NCBI GenBank assembly: GCA_023426855.1
Contig: JAEZBU010000335.1
Location: 1-10,112, forward strand
Length of the DNA stretch: 10,112 bases
Reading direction: 5' to 3'
DNA from: Pseudomonadota bacterium
GTDB taxonomy: Bacteria; Pseudomonadota; Alphaproteobacteria; Rhizobiales; Hyphomicrobiaceae
A program made the translations under genes and the position numbers. This document shows, piece by piece, positions 6,201 through 10,112 of the stretch (position 1 is the stretch's first letter; each line of letters begins with the position of its first letter). The notes under the pieces were generated by a model. That model was not told where the DNA came from. It did not search any database and saw nothing but the letters and a program-made list of their open reading frames with translations.

Positions 6201-8025
6201 GCTGTCGCGCGCCACCAGGCTCGTGGCCGCCTTCGATCATCGCGACATCTTCATCGATCCTGAGCCCGACCTGGAAAAGAGCTACGCCGAGCGCAAGCGG
6301 CTTTTCGATCTGCCGCGATCGAGCTGGCAGGACTACGACAAATCGCTGATCTCCAAGGGTGGCGGTGTGTTTTCGCGCGCGGCCAAATCCATTCCGATCT
6401 CACCGGAAATGGCGGCACTTCTGGGCATCGACGCCGCCAGCATGACGCCTGCGGAGCTGATGCACACCATCCTGAAGAGTGAAGCCGATCTGCTTTGGTT
6501 CGGCGGCATCGGCACCTATATCCGCGCGTCGCACGAATCCCACGAGCATGTCGGCGATAAAGCCAACGACGCCATCCGCGTCACCGCAGCGGAAGTCCGC
6601 GCCAAAGTGATCGGCGAGGGCGCCAACCTCGGCGTCACGCAACCCGGTCGCATCGAATATGCGACCCGCGGCGGCCGTTTGAATACAGACTTCATCGACA
6701 ATTCCGCCGGCGTGAATTCCTCCGACCAGGAGGTCAATATCAAGATCGCATTGGGTCCCGTTGTGGCGTCCGGCCAGCTCGAACCCGAGGCCCGCAAGGC
6801 GCTGCTCGCGTCGATGACGGAGGATGTCGCCGAGGCTTGCCTGCTCAACAACTATCAGCAGTCGCTGGCGATCAGCCTAGCCGAGCGCAGTTCGGTTCGT
6901 GATCTGGGCTATCTCGCCCGTCTGATGCGAGCGCTCGAAGGCCGCGGTATCATCGATCGCAAACTGGAAGCGCTGCCAAGCCGCGCGGAGATGGCGCAGA
7001 AGCAAGCCGCTGGCGTTGGCATGACCCGACCCGAATTGGCCGTGCTATTGAGTTTCTCTAAAATTGCGCTGTCCACGGACCTCATCGCCAGCACGGTGCC
7101 GGACGATCCGGTCTGCGCGCCAATCCTCACAAACTACTTCGCACCCGTGCTCCGCGAGAAGTATCTCGAGGAAATTCGCACGCACCGCTTGCGCCGCGAA
7201 ATCATCACGACCGGGCTGACCAACGCGATGCTCAATCGCGGCGGTCCCGCGATGGCGGTGCGACTTGCCGACGAAAGCGGCTTGGGTGTCGACGACGTCG
7301 CAACCGCATTCATTGCCGCCACGGCAATTTTCCATCTGCCCGATCTGTGGCATGGCATCGATCAGCTCGATGGCAAGATGCCGGGCCAAGCCCAGCTTGA
7401 GCTGTACGCGCGGGTGCAGGATGTCCTGCTTGAGCAAGTCGCCCACCAGCTCCGGCACGAAAGTGGCGCCGAGCTGGCTGCCACGATTGCAGCACATCGC
7501 GCCGGCGCCGACGAACTGGCGGCAAACCTGAACGACTGCGCAACATCGCAGCAACTCACTGCTCTGACCGAGACCAAACAGCGCTACGAGAATTATGGGG
7601 CGTCTGCCGACATCGCCTCGCGCGTTGCCCTGCTGGATCTGCTCGGCCACGCGCCGGCTGTGACGCGACTGGCGCACGAAACTGATCGCTCCATTGTCGA
7701 TTCTGCACGCATCGCCTTTGCCGCGGCCGACTATTTCCGCCTCGATGAGCTGAAAGCCAAAGCCGCCACGCTGCAGCTCCGCGATTATTATGATCGCCTT
7801 GCGGTCAACGGCGCGATCCACACGCTGGAAGCAGCGCGCCGCGCGCTCGCCGCTGAAATTCTGAAAGCGCCGGGCACGGCGGATTTCGCAGCGTGGCAAT
7901 CCGCTCACGGACAGCGGCTGGCGCGCGCCAAGGCATCACTTGACGAGATGATCGCATCAGGCGAGGTCACTGTCTCGCGACTGACGGTGGCAGCATCGCA
8001 AGTGCGGGATCTCGCTAAGGCCTGA
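3214..8025 (+). CDS. gdhZ: NAD-dependent glutamate dehydrogenase, large (GDH-180) class
   Basis: This 1603-residue cytoplasmic enzyme oxidatively deaminates L-glutamate to 2-oxoglutarate and ammonium with NAD+ (EC 1.4.1.2), linking amino-acid use to the TCA cycle. Length and sequence fit the 180-kDa class (Pfam Bac_GDH). The N-terminal half, about 800 residues, should hold the ACT-like regulatory domains. The catalytic part starts with GGIRWSD at 813-819 and VPEGAKGGF around the probable catalytic Lys848. It continues with GVGDMSGDVFGNG (982-994), WFGGIGTY (1095-1102), GEGANLG (1134-1140) and GRLNTDFIDNSAGV (1154-1167), followed by a long helical C-terminal region. No frameshift or missing motif is seen. 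The start is uncertain: GTG 3160 and ATGs at 3172, 3190 and 3214 are all in frame. Only 3214 has even a weak ribosome site (GGAA, 8 bases), and residues before it look non-conserved. The symbol follows Caulobacter usage. The enzyme may be regulated by amino acids through the ACT-like domains, as in other members. Confidence 0.95.
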   Translation: MALELPLEDTDTLKQIEPHLGASKLLRSFSSLLFAGAPDGIDQFTPEALAGLARDGFAFAEQKPNGRHKIRWQKLALNTRHGTHAFTAIEIINDDMPFLVDSIIDELQARGLTARIVLHPILKVERTSSGELSRIIGAGDRNWGDGSQESWILILLDPMAADDAEDLTNTLSGVLDDVRVSVMDWRTMTARVDQAVRTLEKSPPSIAPGLLSESLAFCRWLLEGQFTFLGLREYKLVGNAQTGELVPVEGSGLGVLRDPSLNVLSRRGTPFAMTPEIRNHFFTLQPLIITKSNIMSRVHRRVFMDYIGLKTYKPDGSISGELRLVGLFTSQAYTQAPQQIPFLRHKVATVLAESGYPPGSHAAKSIANVLANFPRDELFQIGEQRLLTWARGIVELDLRPRVRVFARRDRFERFVSVLVYVPRDRFSTIVRERIGEDLAQAYNGRVRAFTPFFPEGPLVRVHFIIGLKDNGRPDVSDQELEARITESTRTWDDQLTDALRQGNEELAVLAPKYLGAFPPGYTSNFNAARALEDVSRIQRLSPDNPLAIDFHSEDQQGGRRVRAAIYRFDQPIPLSERVPVLENFGFSVIDERSYRVTPRFASGVREVALHDMVLETAHGTPIDLKAHDVRMEMGFLAVFRGDADNDSFNQLIISASADWREVAMLRAYSAYMRQIGSTFGLRYIAETLNRHAGMARDFIELFRTRFDPDLFEAIEERGEAEGAIRERIDGALANVASLDEDRILRQYVNLIMATLRTNFFQRDADGCPPKTVAFKFSPKSIDALPAPKPYREIWVYCPRVEGVHLRFAPIARGGIRWSDRAQDFRTEVLGLSKAQQVKNAVIVPEGAKGGFLPKHLPRTGSRDDINKEAVAAYRIFISAMLDITDNIVDGHVVPPKRVVRHDGDDPYLVVAADKGTATFSDYANELAQAHNFWLGDAFASGGSAGYDHKRMAITARGAWECVKRHFREMDIDIMTEPFSVIGVGDMSGDVFGNGMLLSRATRLVAAFDHRDIFIDPEPDLEKSYAERKRLFDLPRSSWQDYDKSLISKGGGVFSRAAKSIPISPEMAALLGIDAASMTPAELMHTILKSEADLLWFGGIGTYIRASHESHEHVGDKANDAIRVTAAEVRAKVIGEGANLGVTQPGRIEYATRGGRLNTDFIDNSAGVNSSDQEVNIKIALGPVVASGQLEPEARKALLASMTEDVAEACLLNNYQQSLAISLAERSSVRDLGYLARLMRALEGRGIIDRKLEALPSRAEMAQKQAAGVGMTRPELAVLLSFSKIALSTDLIASTVPDDPVCAPILTNYFAPVLREKYLEEIRTHRLRREIITTGLTNAMLNRGGPAMAVRLADESGLGVDDVATAFIAATAIFHLPDLWHGIDQLDGKMPGQAQLELYARVQDVLLEQVAHQLRHESGAELAATIAAHRAGADELAANLNDCATSQQLTALTETKQRYENYGASADIASRVALLDLLGHAPAVTRLAHETDRSIVDSARIAFAAADYFRLDELKAKAATLQLRDYYDRLAVNGAIHTLEAARRALAAEILKAPGTADFAAWQSAHGQRLARAKASLDEMIASGEVTVSRLTVAASQVRDLAKA

Positions 8026-8043
8026 CGTCGCGGCGCGCGATCT

Positions 8044-8050
8044 GGAGGGG
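8044..8050 (+). promoter_or_regulatory. Ribosome binding site of the transporter gene
   Basis: GGAGGGG lies in the short gap after the glutamate dehydrogenase stop. The GGAGG core is 9 bases from the GTG at 8058 and 3 bases from an in-frame GTG at 8052, so the second GTG is the better-spaced start. Confidence 0.6.
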
Positions 8051-8057
8051 GGTGAGA

Positions 8058-9461
8058 GTGGGCTCAACAGACACGGCCGCACAACCGGCGGCCGTTACCA
8101 CATCCGCGCCGGTGCGCGCATTGACCGGCTGGGTTCTGGTCGATTGGGCACTGCAGCCGTTCTATACGCTGGTCCTGACGTTCCTGTTCGCGCCGTACTT
8201 CACGACCGCGGTTGCCAGCGATCCTGTGCATGGCCAGGCCATGTGGGGTTATGCTGCCGCCATCGCCGGCATTCTCATTGCCATCGGCAGCCCGCTGCTC
8301 GGCGCGATGGCTGACGGACGCGGCCGCCGCAAGCCGTGGGTCGCGCTGTTCGCAACGATCACCGCCGGCGGCATGGCAATGCTTTGGCTGGCGGAGCCGG
8401 GCGCTGATACCACAACCATCGTGCTGGTTCTGGCGGTGTTCATTGCCGCCACCGCCGCTGCCGAATTCGCCACGGTGTTCACCAATGCCATCATGCCGAC
8501 GCTGGTGCCGCCGTCGCGGCTGGGCCGGTTGTCCGGAATAGGATGGGCCGTCGGCTATGCGGGCGGGCTTGTCAGTCTCGCGCTGATGGCGGGGCTGTTG
8601 GTCGCCAATCCAGCGACCGGCAAAACGCTGCTCGGCCTCGAACCACTGCTCTCGCTCGATCTCATCGCCCGCGAAGGCGACCGGCTGGTCGGACCGTTCT
8701 CAGCACTTTGGCTGATCGTATTCATCCTGCCGTTCTTCCTGTTCGTGCCGGATAAACCCGCCGCGGCGCCTGCTCAGCCACATGGCTCACCCATCCGGGA
8801 ACTGATCGCCACCCTACGCGGCCTGACGAAACAGCGCGACATGCTGATGTTCCTGATCGCCCGCGCGCTCTACACTGACGGACTTTCGGCGATCTTCGTA
8901 TTCGGTGGCATCTACGGCACTGCCGTGTTCGGCTGGCAGGCATTCGAGCGCGGTATCTTCGGCATCGTTCTCATTAGCGTCGGCATTGTCGGCGCGCTGC
9001 TCGGTGGTGCGCTCGACGACAAACTTGGCGCCAAACGCGTTGTCATCGGTTCGCTTGTCCTGCTGGCTATCGGGTCGATCGGCATTCTTTCCGTCGCACC
9101 GGGGCTGGTGCTGTTCACGCTGCCGGTCGAAGCCAAGGCAGCGGGATCGCAGCCGTTCTCCAGCAGCGGCGAGTTGGTGTTCCTGGCGTTCGCGGTGGTG
9201 GTCGCCATCGCCGCCGCGCCCAATCAGGCCGCCAGCCGCACGCTACTCGCCCGCCTCGCTCCACCTGAACGGATGACGCAATATTTCGGGCTGTTCGCCT
9301 TTTCCGGAAAAGTCACGGCATTTCTGGCGCCCTTGTCGGTCGCCGCCGTCACCACGCTGACCGGCAGCCAGCGTGCCGGTATGGCCAGCATCCTGTTTTT
9401 CCTGATAGTCGGCCTGCTGCTGATGCTGCCGGTTCGCGAAAAGCGTCCGCCGGACAGTTGA
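8058..9461 (+). CDS. MFS transporter, UMF1 (Atg22-like) family
   Basis: The protein has 467 residues (469 if GTG 8052 is used) and about 11-12 hydrophobic segments, so it is an inner-membrane transporter. Family features seen: DWALQPF at residues 29-35 at the start of the first membrane helix, like the D-W/Y-A-x-Q/S motif of UMF1 members, and the MFS motif A-like loop GAMADGRGRRKPW at 82-94 between helices 2 and 3. A second related loop, GGALDDKLGAKR (316-327), comes in the second half after a hydrophilic central loop (about 232-262). Atg22 in yeast vacuoles exports amino acids; substrates of bacterial UMF1 proteins are largely unknown. The gene begins 32 bp after gdhZ in the same direction with no terminator between, so they are probably co-transcribed. 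Movement of glutamate, another amino acid or a TCA-cycle acid is therefore an attractive but unproven guess. Confidence 0.88.
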   Translation: MGSTDTAAQPAAVTTSAPVRALTGWVLVDWALQPFYTLVLTFLFAPYFTTAVASDPVHGQAMWGYAAAIAGILIAIGSPLLGAMADGRGRRKPWVALFATITAGGMAMLWLAEPGADTTTIVLVLAVFIAATAAAEFATVFTNAIMPTLVPPSRLGRLSGIGWAVGYAGGLVSLALMAGLLVANPATGKTLLGLEPLLSLDLIAREGDRLVGPFSALWLIVFILPFFLFVPDKPAAAPAQPHGSPIRELIATLRGLTKQRDMLMFLIARALYTDGLSAIFVFGGIYGTAVFGWQAFERGIFGIVLISVGIVGALLGGALDDKLGAKRVVIGSLVLLAIGSIGILSVAPGLVLFTLPVEAKAAGSQPFSSSGELVFLAFAVVVAIAAAPNQAASRTLLARLAPPERMTQYFGLFAFSGKVTAFLAPLSVAAVTTLTGSQRAGMASILFFLIVGLLLMLPVREKRPPDS

Positions 9462-9477
9462 CGCGCGATCGAAGCGC

Positions 9478-10014
9478 CTACGACGTCGCGCCCGATTTCG
9501 GGCGCTCAGCCACCATGAACCATTCGGTCCGGCCTGCCGCCGGGTCGCGCCAGACGCGCTGCCAGCGGAACCCGGCACGCTCGTATGCGCGCACGGCAGC
9601 CTCGTTCTCGATCGCCGCGAACACGCAGACGGCGATCGCCAACGTCGATTGAAAGACCTCGTCCTTGAGCAGCCCCAGCGCCGCCTCGCCAGCGCCCTTG
9701 CCGCGATGGCTCTCGGCCGCGATGAACACGTCGAGATCCCACGTCCCCGGCGCCATGTCGTCAGGCAGCGTATCACCCCACAGCGTCGCATCCACGGCAT
9801 GGGCGTAACCGATCGGCTGGCCGTCCGCCTCGATGATGCGGCAGATGGCAAGCGCACTACCCAGCGCCATCAGCACCTCAGCCTCGGTGCTCGCCTGCGG
9901 TCCCCACCATCTCTGGATATCCGGTCGCGCCAACCAAGCGCGGATGCGCGCCCAATCGTCCGCCAGTGTCGCGGGTCTCAGCCGTACATCTGATCGATGA
10001 TCCGGCTCGGACAT
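9478..10014 (-). CDS. GNAT N-acetyltransferase, AAC(6')-like
   Basis: The protein has 178 residues and is a complete GNAT domain. The acetyl-CoA pyrophosphate-binding loop RGKGAG at 104-109 fits the R/Q-x-x-G-x-G/A motif A, preceded by the WDLDVFI strand (92-98). The later ENEAAVRAYERAGF block (136-149) is motif B. The N-terminal RLRPATLADDWARIRAWL and RWWGP, plus the closing WFMVAERP, resemble the AAC(6')-Ib/IacB-type acetyltransferase branch, which includes aminoglycoside 6'-N-acetyltransferases and many relatives of unknown substrate. Resistance cannot be claimed from this. The start ATG lies 8 bases after the purH stop; there is no clear ribosome site, so translation may depend on coupling to purH. 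The gene converges on the transporter gene with 16 bases between stops. Confidence 0.87.
   Translation of the reverse strand: MSEPDHRSDVRLRPATLADDWARIRAWLARPDIQRWWGPQASTEAEVLMALGSALAICRIIEADGQPIGYAHAVDATLWGDTLPDDMAPGTWDLDVFIAAESHRGKGAGEAALGLLKDEVFQSTLAIAVCVFAAIENEAAVRAYERAGFRWQRVWRDPAAGRTEWFMVAERPKSGATS
9488..9505. terminator. Hairpin between convergent transporter and acetyltransferase genes
   Basis: GCGCCCGA (9488-9495) and TCGGGCGC (9498-9505) form a perfect 8-base inverted repeat; sterically this gives a stem of about 7 bp with a 4-base loop. It lies in the last codons of the acetyltransferase gene and 26 bases past the transporter stop, where a bidirectional terminator would be useful. 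Neither strand has a following T-run, so it is not a classical intrinsic terminator and may only protect transcript ends or be incidental. Confidence 0.3.
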
Positions 10015-10022
10015 CGCGGGTG

Positions 10023-10112
10023 CTAGTGCCGGAAGTGGCGGGCGCCGGTAAATACCATGGCCAGGCCCCGTTCGTCGGCTGCCTTGATCACTTCGTCGTC
10101 GCGCAGAGATCC
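10023..10112 (-). CDS. purH: PurH C-terminus (AICAR formyltransferase / IMP cyclohydrolase), partial
   Basis: Only the last 29 codons and TAG stop of this minus-strand gene are in the window; the rest lies beyond the right edge. The peptide begins GSLRDDEVIKAADERG and ends AMVFTGARHFRH, the near-invariant C-terminus of the bifunctional purine enzyme PurH. Its GGSxRDxEVIxAA and FTGxRHFxH segments are conserved across bacteria. PurH carries out the last two steps of de novo IMP synthesis in the cytoplasm; the C-terminal domain is the formyltransferase. The acetyltransferase gene starts 8 bases downstream in the same direction, so the two are probably transcribed together. I did not see any feature other than this coding end in the last 90 bases. 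Confidence 0.9.
   Translation of the reverse strand, partial: GSLRDDEVIKAADERGLAMVFTGARHFRH

Noticed and set aside
5173..6240. A 355-codon open frame on the minus strand inside gdhZ.
   Set aside because: It is antisense to the most conserved catalytic part of gdhZ, its translation is rich in Arg, His and Ala with no recognisable domain, and long antisense frames are expected in GC-rich genes.
7045..7908. A 287-codon minus-strand open frame inside the gdhZ 3' part.
   Set aside because: It is a shadow of the gdhZ codon pattern, with no family resemblance.
9243..9857. A 204-codon minus-strand frame overlapping the transporter and acetyltransferase genes.
   Set aside because: It is in the wrong frame relative to the clear GNAT gene and its product is Arg/Ser-rich without any domain.
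1..10112. tRNA, rRNA, CRISPR arrays, insertion sequences, toxin-antitoxin pairs or phage genes.
   Set aside because: None was recognised on reading both strands; nearly all the sequence is filled by the genes described and the gaps are all under 200 bases.

Overview
The window is ordinary chromosomal DNA of a GC-rich alphaproteobacterium. Three things suggest this: a very large (GDH-180 class) NAD-dependent glutamate dehydrogenase, high GC at third codon positions, and an intergenic inverted repeat built on GTCATCCCGG / CCGGGATCC. That repeat resembles intergenic elements I associate with Bradyrhizobium, Rhodopseudomonas and Afipia. I infer Hyphomicrobiales, probably Nitrobacteraceae; the sequence alone does not prove this.

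Layout from left to right. (1) 3-758, plus strand: a DUF72/YecE-family protein lacking only its N-terminus. (2) 759-949: the longest gap without a gene, lying between convergent genes and holding an inverted-repeat element that can form competing hairpins. (3) 950-3090, minus strand: three genes in the same direction, separated by 113-122 bp and so probably not one tight operon. In order of transcription they are an AhpD-like peroxidase-related protein, an orphan ParA/MinD-type ATPase, and a small secreted META-domain (HslJ-like) protein. (4) 3091-3213: a divergent promoter region with an AT-rich core flanked by an inverted repeat whose half-site centres are 21 bp apart. (5) 3214-9461, plus strand: NAD-glutamate dehydrogenase followed about 30 bp later by a UMF1-type major facilitator transporter, a likely two-gene operon. 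(6) 9478-10112, minus strand: an AAC(6')-like GNAT acetyltransferase directly downstream of the 3' end of purH, converging on the transporter gene.

The best-supported functional unit is gdhZ plus the transporter. The dehydrogenase deaminates glutamate to 2-oxoglutarate and ammonium, feeding amino-acid carbon into the TCA cycle, and the transporter could move a related metabolite. The peroxidase-related gene is divergent from gdhZ and may share an operator with it. The ParA-like gene has no ParB partner in the window and its role is unknown.

I found no rRNA, tRNA, CRISPR array, insertion sequence, phage gene or obvious new defence system. The points most worth following up are the operator-like repeat, the orphan ParA ATPase, the gdhZ-transporter pairing and the convergent-gene repeat element. 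None of them is strong evidence for an undescribed system.
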